NCBI GenBank assembly: GCA_947036575.1 | Contig: CAMQSH010000099.1 | Coordinates: forward strand, 1-7,078 | Length of the DNA: 7,078 nt | Source: an uncultured Brevinema sp. | GTDB lineage: Bacteria > Spirochaetota > Brevinematia > Brevinematales > Brevinemataceae | Direction of reading: 5' to 3' | Part shown: piece after piece, positions 1 to 6,301 of the stretch | How the letters are laid out: every line of letters begins with the position of its first letter | Numbering within the stretch: the stretch's first letter is position 1 | Made by a program: the position numbers and the translations under genes | The notes under the pieces: model-generated | What the model saw: only the letters and a program-made list of their open reading frames with translations | Database searches by the model: none | Told to the model about the DNA's origin: nothing

Positions 1-1028
1 AAGATGAGCCACAATCCCCATAATATCATTGCTACTACAAGCCAAGGTTTGAACTTTTCTTCATAAAGTACTCTTCTCTTGACTTCAATTTCACTTTTTT
101 CTAATTTATCAATTTCACTATAAACATCTTGAAGAGCATTTTCACTAGATGCTTCAAAATATTTACCACCTGTAATATTAGCTATTTCTTGTAAAGTTTC
201 AGGATCAAAGTCTCCGCCAGCTTTATAAGCAAAAACACCAAGATCTATCTGTTGCCAAGAACCTTCTGTATTCCCTAAGCCAATAGTGTATATTTTCACC
301 CCTAATTCTCTAGCAACATTAGCTGCTGAAATAGGCTCTATTATTCCCGCATTATTAACACCATCTGTCAAGAGAATCATTACTTTACTTTTGGCTTTGG
401 AGTCTTTAATACGATTTAATCCTGTTAAAATACCAGAACCTATCGCTGTTGCTCCATCATCTAAATAATCGATCTCATCCACGAGGCTTTTTAGAAGCTC
501 TTTGTCTGAGCTTAAAGGAGCTTTGGTAAGAGCAAAACTCACAAAAGTAACTAACCCTATTCTATTAAATTCTTGCTTATCTATATAATTTTTGATAACT
601 CTCTTTGCTACTTCCAGACGTGTTTGATTTTGCATATCTCCATCAGAATCTACTAATGTTTCTGTACCAAAATAACTACTACGTCTAGCATTCACAGGAG
701 GCTCATCTACAAAAGTCATACTTCCAGAAAGGTCTAAAATTAAGACAATATCTACCCCGAGATTATTATTCGTAACAACGGCAGATCCACCCCTAGGTCT
801 CGCTAAAGCTACTACCATCACCGCTAACAAAGATAATAATAAAATTTCTTTAGCAAGACTTACACCATAAGCCATAGAGTCTTTTTTATGAGATTCTAAT
901 AGTGTTAACCAAGGAAAAGGAAAACTAGAACTATTCCAAATCCCTCTACCAACTTTAGTATGCTTGAGTAATAAATAAATAGGGATAAATAATAATAATA
1001 ATAAATATTTAGGATTTTCGAAGTTCAT
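1..1028 (-). CDS. batA: BatA-like von Willebrand factor A membrane protein, partial (3' end off the left edge)
   Basis: Read from the reverse strand, this frame stays open for 342 codons to the window edge, so the C-terminus is missing. Visible order: membrane helix about residues 8-21 (a leucine run), second helix about 61-76 ending in the ARPRG motif usual for BatA, VWA domain about 91-300, and a C-terminal helix starting near 328. The metal site (MIDAS) is intact: D99-x-S101-x-S103, T194 in DGATAIGSG, and D222 in LLTDG. The family sequence ITGGKYFEA (285-293) and an EIDKLEKSEIEVK stretch close the domain. In Bat proteins the VWA domain is exposed on the outer face of the inner membrane and is thought to act in metal-dependent protein-protein contacts, linked to stress tolerance and MoxR-type ATPases. 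Two ATGs lie in frame; the one at 1028 sits 7 bases from GGAG (1036-1039), the one at 1031 only 4, so I prefer 1028. The gene overlaps the upstream gene by 20 bases, implying translational coupling. Residues about 105-136 form an extra loop beside the metal site. Confidence 0.93.
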   Translation of the reverse strand, partial: MNFENPKYLLLLLFIPIYLLLKHTKVGRGIWNSSSFPFPWLTLLESHKKDSMAYGVSLAKEILLLSLLAVMVVALARPRGGSAVVTNNNLGVDIVLILDLSGSMTFVDEPPVNARRSSYFGTETLVDSDGDMQNQTRLEVAKRVIKNYIDKQEFNRIGLVTFVSFALTKAPLSSDKELLKSLVDEIDYLDDGATAIGSGILTGLNRIKDSKAKSKVMILLTDGVNNAGIIEPISAANVARELGVKIYTIGLGNTEGSWQQIDLGVFAYKAGGDFDPETLQEIANITGGKYFEASSENALQDVYSEIDKLEKSEIEVKRRVLYEEKFKPWLVVAMILWGLWLI

Positions 1029-1947
1029 CATTTTTCTCCACATCTATTTTACGTTGTACTAATTTTACCATTTTAAAACAATCTTCCATCACTTCTGTAA
1101 TACGTTCTTGAGAAAAAATTTGTTTTGCATATTTTGCTCTGTCCGTATTTCTTAAGATAATAGTTGTGATTTCTTGTAATTCTTCTTGCAGTTTCATTTT
1201 TTTCATCGTATCTATTAATTCTCTTGTAGGCAATTCTAATGCTAAAGGAATTAATGTTTCAGACATAAACTCTCTAATAGTCTCTGATAACTCAACAAAA
1301 AATTCTTTATAAGTTTCTTCGGTTAATTCTAGACTTTTAACTTTTAAAGTTTTAAGTTTTGTAGAAACTTGTACAAAAGGATCTATCACTACTATAGGAG
1401 CTTTTTTCTCCCTAGGTTTTATCATTTTAGGAATAAAAATAAGCCCTAGAATAAATAATAAAAATACAATTATTAAAATAGTCCAAAGATGATCCCAAAC
1501 AAAATAAATAGGTTCTATATCTTCTAATATTAAATTCGTATTAGAAACAATGTCATTGGAAACAGGTATAGAAAAACTTGGAGTATAAAATTGATTGGTA
1601 TTACTTTGTTGATCTAATGCAGTAATTAAAATAGAGGGCATAGGATATGGTTTTATTCCATAACTGGTCACCGTCAGATCAAGCTGTTTAGCACTAAGAT
1701 TGGTTACCGTAATATCCGTATCACCAAGAGCGTTAATATTAGAGTCTATTGCGATAATAGACATAATAGCATCAGGCATCTTATAAATAACAGAAAACGG
1801 TTTTCCTATTTGTATATTTGTTAAATCCACCTCATACTCAATATTCATATTTGTCGGTGCAGCCAATACGAGATTCGTATTACTTTGTTGAGGATAAACT
1901 AGGCTTGTCATTGTAAAAATAAAAAGAGCTAAAAAAGGTGTTCTCAT
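1009..1947 (-). CDS. Bat operon membrane protein with BatD/DUF4381-like cytoplasmic tail
   Basis: A 312-residue protein with a hydrophobic N-terminus (about 4-18) that looks like a signal peptide or anchor, a beta-rich extracytoplasmic domain (about 25-145), one membrane helix (about 152-173) followed by a basic KMIKPREKK stop-transfer segment, and a helical cytoplasmic tail (about 195-300). The tail has the pattern YKEFFVELSETIREFM ... ALELPTRELI ... TDRAKYAKQ, as seen in the C-terminal regions of BatD and DUF4381-type proteins, which sit beside VWA genes in moxR/bat operons. The position directly before batA matches the unnamed gene before batA in spirochaetes such as Borrelia. Its biochemical role is unknown; a part in a membrane complex with BatA is inference. 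GGAG at 1956-1959 lies 8 bases before the ATG, supporting this start. No moxR or DUF58 gene precedes it here; the operon starts with this gene. The sequence QQSNTN occurs twice (20-25 and 113-118) and SNTNL again at 135-139. Confidence 0.85.
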   Translation of the reverse strand: MRTPFLALFIFTMTSLVYPQQSNTNLVLAAPTNMNIEYEVDLTNIQIGKPFSVIYKMPDAIMSIIAIDSNINALGDTDITVTNLSAKQLDLTVTSYGIKPYPMPSILITALDQQSNTNQFYTPSFSIPVSNDIVSNTNLILEDIEPIYFVWDHLWTILIIVFLLFILGLIFIPKMIKPREKKAPIVVIDPFVQVSTKLKTLKVKSLELTEETYKEFFVELSETIREFMSETLIPLALELPTRELIDTMKKMKLQEELQEITTIILRNTDRAKYAKQIFSQERITEVMEDCFKMVKLVQRKIDVEKNDELRKS

Positions 1948-1987
1948 ACATTATTCTCCATTTATATCTAAAATAATTTTATATAAT

Positions 1988-2016
1988 ATAATAACCTAAA
2001 TTTAATATCTTGTCAA
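1988..2016 (-). promoter_or_regulatory. Sigma-70-type promoter of the bat operon
   Basis: On the minus strand a perfect TTGACA (plus-strand 2016-2011) is followed by a 17-base spacer and TATTAT (1993-1988), which matches five of six consensus bases. Transcription would start near 1981 and leave a leader of about 30 bases before the ATG at 1947. The match and spacing are strong for an AT-rich genome, where -10-like sequences alone mean little. Confidence 0.75.
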
Positions 2017-2043
2017 ACAGAAAGGCATCATGCTATTGTTTGA
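2013..2043. repeat. Inverted repeat between divergent promoters, possible operator
   Basis: TCAAACA (2013-2019) and TGTTTGA (2037-2043) are perfect 7-base inverted repeats with a 17-base spacer, centred at 2028. Each arm overlaps the -35 box of one of the two divergent promoters. This could be an operator for a dimeric regulator acting on both sides, but part of the symmetry follows simply from having two similar -35 boxes facing apart. Confidence 0.4.
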
Positions 2044-2068
2044 ATTTATCACTAAAATCTGTTATAAT
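2040..2068 (+). promoter_or_regulatory. Sigma-70-type promoter of the TPR gene
   Basis: TTGAAT (2040-2045, four of six consensus bases including TTGA), a 17-base spacer, then a perfect TATAAT (2063-2068). The expected start is near 2075, giving a leader of about 20 bases that contains the ribosome binding site GAGGA at 2089-2093, four bases from the ATG at 2098. Confidence 0.75.
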
Positions 2069-2097
2069 AATAAACAATATTATACAATGAGGAAAGT

Positions 2098-3222
2098 ATG
2101 AAGATTATCAGTAGTGGTCTTGCAAAAGGAGATCACGCTAAATCCATCGTTTTTTTTAAAAAAGGAAATTACAAAGAAGCTAGCTCCATTTGGGGTAAAA
2201 TCCTTGATTCCCAAAAAGATGATATTATTGCACTCAAAGGTCTTTCTTGTTGTTTATTCATCGAAAACAAACATAGAGAAGCTCGATCTTATCTTGAAGA
2301 AGCATCATCTTATGCAGCTATAGATCCTGAAATTACCAATTTAATAGCTCTCACTCATCTTAGTGATGGTAATGTTCAGCAGGCAATAGAAGCAATCCTT
2401 GATGCTCAAGAACTACAATCTCATCCTTTACTCAACGAAACACTAAATCAAATTAAAAAATTAAAAGATCCCGATCATGCAAAAAACATGTCTCTCCTTC
2501 CTTTGATCCAATTAACACTCCCTAGTACTACTATTTTATCTCCTCAGATACTACTACAAATTAAAAAATATAGTCCCTATATTGCTTTAGTAATGATTTT
2601 TGCTTCTCTTTATCTTTTTTATCCTCAACTTCGAAATTGGGCAATATCCTTAAACATCAGAAATAGAGGTGAGATATCTCCTGCCACACAAGTAAGTATC
2701 AAAGGAATCAATGATATCATTAATGCTAGAGAAAATTTCAAAATTATTCTCAGTGAAAAAGTCATTGTGAGAAAATTCGAAGAATTAAAAACAGCTATTT
2801 CTGATCAAAAACACAATAAAGCAAAAATGCTCGTTAATGAACTATTGGCATCTAATGCTAGCTTAGCTGTTAAAGAAAGAATATCTATCTTAGAAAGTTT
2901 TATTATAGATCCAAGTACTGACAATATAGATTATGTTCCTAGTTATGCTGAGATTGCTGTTGCACCTACTATTTATCAAGGAATCATACTTCGTTGGCAA
3001 GGTACAGTCGCTAATATTAATCATCAAGGGCGTAAAAAAACAAGTTTTGATCTTTTAGTTAATTTTCTTGGTAATGGACAAGTTGAAGGTCTTGCCGCAG
3101 TAGAAGTAGCAGGATTACAAGAACTTAATAATGGTGATAAAGTTACAGTAATGGGACCGCTCTTAGGGATAACCAAAGATAATCGTGTTATTATCGAAGG
3201 TCAAAAAATCGTCCCTTATTAA
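2098..3222 (+). CDS. Membrane-anchored TPR protein with C-terminal OB-fold-like domain
   Basis: A 374-residue protein with no recognised gene name. Residues about 10-110 form roughly three tetratricopeptide-like helical pairs: FFKKGNYKEASSIWGKIL, then the segment around LKGLSCCLFIENKHREARSY, then LIALTHLSDGNVQQAIEAI, with the usual small/large residue spacing. One strongly hydrophobic segment (about 160-175) follows. A helical linker (about 200-270) leads to a beta-rich C-terminal domain (about 290-372) with WQGTVANI, then an alternating hydrophobic strand, then GDKVTVMGPLLGI and RVIIEGQKI; this strand/turn pattern suggests an OB fold, which I infer by eye only. TPR domains bind proteins, so a scaffold role at the membrane is likely. 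The charges flanking the helix do not settle which side each domain is on. It is divergent from the bat operon with a shared promoter region, and TPR proteins are common members of bat loci; a functional tie is inference. Confidence 0.85.
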   Translation: MKIISSGLAKGDHAKSIVFFKKGNYKEASSIWGKILDSQKDDIIALKGLSCCLFIENKHREARSYLEEASSYAAIDPEITNLIALTHLSDGNVQQAIEAILDAQELQSHPLLNETLNQIKKLKDPDHAKNMSLLPLIQLTLPSTTILSPQILLQIKKYSPYIALVMIFASLYLFYPQLRNWAISLNIRNRGEISPATQVSIKGINDIINARENFKIILSEKVIVRKFEELKTAISDQKHNKAKMLVNELLASNASLAVKERISILESFIIDPSTDNIDYVPSYAEIAVAPTIYQGIILRWQGTVANINHQGRKKTSFDLLVNFLGNGQVEGLAAVEVAGLQELNNGDKVTVMGPLLGITKDNRVIIEGQKIVPY

Positions 3223-3278
3223 AATATTTTCTTCTCTCTTTAAATTTAGAAAATAGAATATTTAAAAGGGTAAACAAA

Positions 3279-3557
3279 ATGGTTTATAGATTAGTAATAT
3301 TTTGTCTCAATATTAGAATAAACATTACCTACCATTATTTAAAAAGTATGCTAGAAAAACATAATAAAAATGGTACAAATATTAACGAAAAATATTATAG
3401 ACATATTAGATATAAATATAGCTTGGATATTAGTGAAGTTGATAAAATGTTTGATAAACAACAACAACGAGAGTGTGTGTATGACTTGCACACACTATGT
3501 AAACTTGAACCAATACTTAGCAACTTAGTATTTTTAATATTATTAAATACTATCTAA
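3279..3557 (+). CDS. Small hypothetical protein, 92 residues
   Basis: I do not recognise this product. In favour of a real gene: AAAGGG (3265-3270) lies 8 bases before the ATG, the frame covers most of the gap between two genes on the same strand, and the middle of the product (about 25-70) is a charged, probably helical stretch rich in K, D, E, Y and Q rather than random low-complexity sequence. The N-terminus (about 2-14) and C-terminus (about 80-91) are hydrophobic but short. Against: the length is modest for such AT-rich DNA, many residues are I, N, Y and K as expected from base composition alone, and I see no known motif. A strong hairpin (3472-3496) falls inside the frame. The end is 59 bases before miaB, so it could be the first gene of a miaB-tldD transcript. 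It may instead be a chance frame over a non-coding leader or a decayed gene. Confidence 0.42.
   Translation: MVYRLVIFCLNIRINITYHYLKSMLEKHNKNGTNINEKYYRHIRYKYSLDISEVDKMFDKQQQRECVYDLHTLCKLEPILSNLVFLILLNTI
3472..3496 (+). repeat. Hairpin-forming inverted repeat inside the small reading frame
   Basis: AGTGTGTG (3472-3479) pairs perfectly with CACACACT (3489-3496); in RNA a ninth U-G pair (3480 with 3488) closes a 7-base loop ATGACTT. It is the most GC-rich and most stable-looking structure in this gap. No run of T follows, so it is not a classical terminator. It could be a regulatory or processing structure, or incidental. Confidence 0.55.
3526..3552 (+). repeat. AT-rich inverted repeat at the 3' end of the small reading frame
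   Basis: TAGTATTT (3526-3533) and AAATACTA (3545-3552) form a perfect 8-base inverted repeat around an 11-base loop, ending just before the TAA at 3555-3557. The stem has one G-C pair per strand and no T-run follows, so intrinsic termination is unlikely; AT-rich inverted repeats also arise by chance in such DNA. Confidence 0.35.
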
Positions 3558-3616
3558 TTTATAAAATTTAAGAAAGAAAAATAACAAAATTGAATACCTA
3601 AAAGGATATATGTTTT

Positions 3617-4942
3617 ATGGCTAAGCTGTTTTTTGAAACTTATGGATGTCAGATGAATCTTGCAGAAGCAGATTCTCTTGTTACAAAATCCGAACAAAGA
3701 GGACATACTATTGTAGAATGTCCTGAAGATGCAGATATTATTATTATTAACACCTGCTCTGTACGTCTTACAGCAGAAAATCATGTGATTGGGCGATTAG
3801 GTTATTATAGAATGCTAAACAAAGAAAGGCACGATAGAGATCTCCGTATTATCTTAATGGGCTGTATGAGTGAAAATGTAGGCTTAGAAGTGAAAAAACA
3901 GTTTTCTGATATTGTTTCTATCTTATGGGGCACTTATAACAAAGATTTATTTTTAGATTATATTGAGGATCTTGTCGTCAAACAGGAATCTTTAGGCTTT
4001 GGTGCTGCTTATTCCTTTATGCCTGCGACTCCATCAAAAGAATATTCTTTTAAGGCTTTTTTACCTATCTCTCATGGTTGTAACAAACATTGTAGTTATT
4101 GTATTGTACCAAAAGTGCGTGGATTAGAAAAAAACAGAGATTTTCAAGAAATTATCGATAATGCTAAACAGCTTGTAGACGAAGGCGTAAAAGAACTTTG
4201 TCTCCTTGGTCAGACCATAGACACTTACAAACACGAGGGCAAAAGATTGCCTGATCTCTTAGAAACTATTGCCCGCCAATCTGGTGCTGAGCGTATTACT
4301 TTTTTAACATCACACCCTAGAGAATTTCTCTATGAAACTATAGAACTAATGAATACCTACTCTAATATGATGCCTTTTCTTCATCTTCCTTTTCAATCGG
4401 GAAATTCTCGTATTCTTAAACTCATGAAGAGAAATTACAATATAGAAGAATATTTAGAAAAAGTTGAGAATATTAGAAAAATTCGTCCTGATATTATTCT
4501 TTCTACTGATATTATTGTAGGATTTCCTACAGAAACAGAAGCTGAATTTGAAGATACTTTAAAAGCTTTTAAAACAGTTCGTTATAATGAAGCTTTTATG
4601 TATAGGTATAATACAAGACCTAATACCCCTGCCGAAAACTTCGAAGGGCAAGTCGATGAAGAAGATAAACTAAGACGTTTAGATATCCTAGTAAGAACAC
4701 ATAGAGGTATCATGTCAGAATTACTTGCTGGTCAAATAGGTTCAAAAACGACGGCTTTATTTGATAGAGAGTCTAAATATAGTGATAAAATTTTTGCAGA
4801 AACTGGACAAAAGCAGTATTTAGGGCGTACCCTTAATAATACAGTTTGTATTGTAGATTCTTCTGTAGATCTTCGTGGGAATGTCTTAGCAGTAGAATTA
4901 TATGATTCATTAAATGCTGTTATGAAAGCAAAATTAATTTAA
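3617..4942 (+). CDS. miaB: tRNA-2-methylthio-N6-dimethylallyladenosine synthase MiaB
   Basis: MiaB adds a methylthio group at C2 of i6A37 in tRNAs that read codons starting with U, using S-adenosylmethionine and two iron-sulphur clusters in the cytoplasm. The 441-residue length is typical. The N-terminal UPF0004 domain carries the three ligands of the auxiliary cluster: C11 in ETYGCQMN, C47 in NTCSVR and C83 in MGCMSE. The radical SAM cluster motif is CNKHCSYC (C155, C159, C162), followed by IVPKVRG. Further family blocks are TSHPREF (231-237), HLPFQSGNSRILKLMKRNY (256-274), STDIIVGFPTETE (296-308) and YNTRPNTPA (331-339). A C-terminal TRAM RNA-binding domain covers about 370-438. The CQMN and LPFQSG forms fit MiaB better than MtaB or RimO. 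AAAGGA (3601-3606) is 10 bases before this ATG; the ATG at 3610 is too close and ends after four codons. It is followed after 9 bases by tldD. The stretch LLGQTIDTY (196-204) departs from the usual LLGQNVNSY. Confidence 0.95.
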   Translation: MAKLFFETYGCQMNLAEADSLVTKSEQRGHTIVECPEDADIIIINTCSVRLTAENHVIGRLGYYRMLNKERHDRDLRIILMGCMSENVGLEVKKQFSDIVSILWGTYNKDLFLDYIEDLVVKQESLGFGAAYSFMPATPSKEYSFKAFLPISHGCNKHCSYCIVPKVRGLEKNRDFQEIIDNAKQLVDEGVKELCLLGQTIDTYKHEGKRLPDLLETIARQSGAERITFLTSHPREFLYETIELMNTYSNMMPFLHLPFQSGNSRILKLMKRNYNIEEYLEKVENIRKIRPDIILSTDIIVGFPTETEAEFEDTLKAFKTVRYNEAFMYRYNTRPNTPAENFEGQVDEEDKLRRLDILVRTHRGIMSELLAGQIGSKTTALFDRESKYSDKIFAETGQKQYLGRTLNNTVCIVDSSVDLRGNVLAVELYDSLNAVMKAKLI

Positions 4943-4951
4943 AGGTAACTT

Positions 4952-6301
4952 ATGATAAATATATTAAAAAATGCTCTATCCAAATCACAGGCTGATTTCA
5001 CAGAGTTAACACATTCTGAAAGCACAGGATCTTCTATCCGTATCTCCAAAGGTGAAGTAGAACGTTGTCTTAATTCTCAAGGTTCTGCTGGTTCTGTCCG
5101 TAGTTTTCATCAAGGTGGTGTTGGATTCTGTTCTTTTAATGATAATAACTTTGAACAAGGTGTTGCCAAATCTTTAGAAAGCTCTCTTGTGGTTGGTGAT
5201 GTAGGACGAAGGTTAACTGATGTCCCAGTAATCAAAGATTCTGTTTCTAATACCGTGATTAAAGATCCTCAATTATTATCCTTAGAAGAAAAATTTGAGT
5301 TTGTAAAAAAAGTTCATTCTTTGTTAGAAGATCCTTCCTTAAATTCTACTAATGTCGAATTCAAAAACACAAGACGTAATATGCTTTATGTTTCTTCTAA
5401 CGGAACAGAAATCCAGCAAACAAAGACTTTTACAGGAATGTCTGTATCTGTTGTTATTAAAGATAACAATACCCTACAACAAGCTTATTTTTCTGATGGT
5501 ACTTACGGCGGTATGGAAAATTTAGATGGCTATGAAGAAAAAATCGATACTATAAAAAAACGTGTAAAAGATCTTATTAAAGCACCTAAAGTAGAATCTG
5601 GATCTTACAAAGTACTCCTTAATCCAAATCTTGCAGGGGTATTCGCTCATGAAGCTTTTGGACATATGAGTGAAGCGGACTTTCTTGCTGAAAATCCAGA
5701 CTTATTAAAAAAGATTGCACTTGGTACCAAAATCGGAGCTGAAGAGCTTTCGATTACTGATGATGGACGAGATTCTAGCCTATGTGGCTGGTGTCCTTAC
5801 GATGATGAGGGTGTTCCTGCAATGAGACGAGAACTTATCAAAAACGGTAACATTGCTTGTTATCTCCAATCTCGTCTCACTGCTTATGATATGAAAATGT
5901 CTCCTACAGGAAATGGGCGTGCTTTAAATCCTTTTTATGCCCCTATTCCTAGAATGACGAATACCTATATAGAAAACGGATCAAAATCCTTTGAAGCTTT
6001 ATTAGAAGAGTTATGGGATGGAATTTATGCCTGTGATATGATAGGTGGAATGACCAATCTCGAAACTTTTACTTTTTCTTCAGCTTATGCTTATAAAGTA
6101 GAAAAAGGTAAAATTGTTGGTTTAGTGAGAGATGTTGTTTTATCTGGGACTTTATTTGAAACCATGAATAATATTATCGGTATTGGGAATGATCTTCAGC
6201 ATCATGGTGGACTCGGTGGTTGTGGTAAAGCAGGACAAAATGGTCTCCCTGTATCTACAGGAAGCCCACATTTGTTAATAGATAAGGTTTTAATTGGATA
6301 A
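4952..6301 (+). CDS. tldD: Metalloprotease TldD
   Basis: TldD is the catalytic subunit of the TldD/TldE (PmbA) heterodimeric zinc protease, known for trimming small peptides such as microcin B17 precursor and the CcdA antitoxin. The 449-residue product is slightly shorter than the E. coli protein (481). The zinc/catalytic motif HEAFGHMSEAD is present at 233-243, with H233, E234 and H238; the conserved C-terminal cysteine lies in GGCGKAGQ (C424), a likely third metal ligand. The N-terminal part (1-210) is the family's mixed alpha/beta PmbA/TldD domain, with SIRISKGEVE and GVGFCSFND blocks; the C-terminal half also has TDDG, GRALNPFYAPIPRMTNTYIE and the GNDL segment before the cysteine. All key residues are intact, so it should be active. 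AAAGG at 4941-4945 overlaps the miaB stop codon, indicating co-translation in a miaB-tldD operon. The partner gene tldE is not in the window. Its last 12 bases overlap the convergent permease gene. Confidence 0.95.
   Translation: MINILKNALSKSQADFTELTHSESTGSSIRISKGEVERCLNSQGSAGSVRSFHQGGVGFCSFNDNNFEQGVAKSLESSLVVGDVGRRLTDVPVIKDSVSNTVIKDPQLLSLEEKFEFVKKVHSLLEDPSLNSTNVEFKNTRRNMLYVSSNGTEIQQTKTFTGMSVSVVIKDNNTLQQAYFSDGTYGGMENLDGYEEKIDTIKKRVKDLIKAPKVESGSYKVLLNPNLAGVFAHEAFGHMSEADFLAENPDLLKKIALGTKIGAEELSITDDGRDSSLCGWCPYDDEGVPAMRRELIKNGNIACYLQSRLTAYDMKMSPTGNGRALNPFYAPIPRMTNTYIENGSKSFEALLEELWDGIYACDMIGGMTNLETFTFSSAYAYKVEKGKIVGLVRDVVLSGTLFETMNNIIGIGNDLQHHGGLGGCGKAGQNGLPVSTGSPHLLIDKVLIG

Noticed and set aside
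286..468. Open frame of 60 codons on the plus strand
   Set aside because: It lies wholly antisense to the VWA domain of batA, which has intact motifs; there is no ribosome binding site or recognisable product.
987..1005. AAT trinucleotide run near the start of batA as a phase-variation tract
   Set aside because: It is short and encodes an in-frame leucine run in a membrane helix; three-base slippage would not shift the frame.
2114..2323. Open frame of 69 codons on the plus strand
   Set aside because: It is in another frame inside the TPR gene, which has its own promoter and ribosome binding site and a coherent protein.
3254..3259. TAGAAT as a -10 box before the small reading frame
   Set aside because: No -35-like sequence lies at a suitable distance upstream, and such hexamers are common by chance in this AT-rich DNA.
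3219..3263. Possible terminator after the TPR gene
   Set aside because: The AAATATTTTC and GAAAATA...ATATTT arms pair only with a 4-base bulge, the stem is almost all A-T, and no T-run follows.
3610..3624. Upstream ATG and four-codon frame overlapping the miaB start
   Set aside because: It is only 3 bases from AAAGGA, too close for normal initiation, and such short frames are expected by chance.
3554..3784. Open frame of 76 codons on the minus strand
   Set aside because: Mostly antisense to the N-terminal cysteine motifs of miaB, with no supporting signals.
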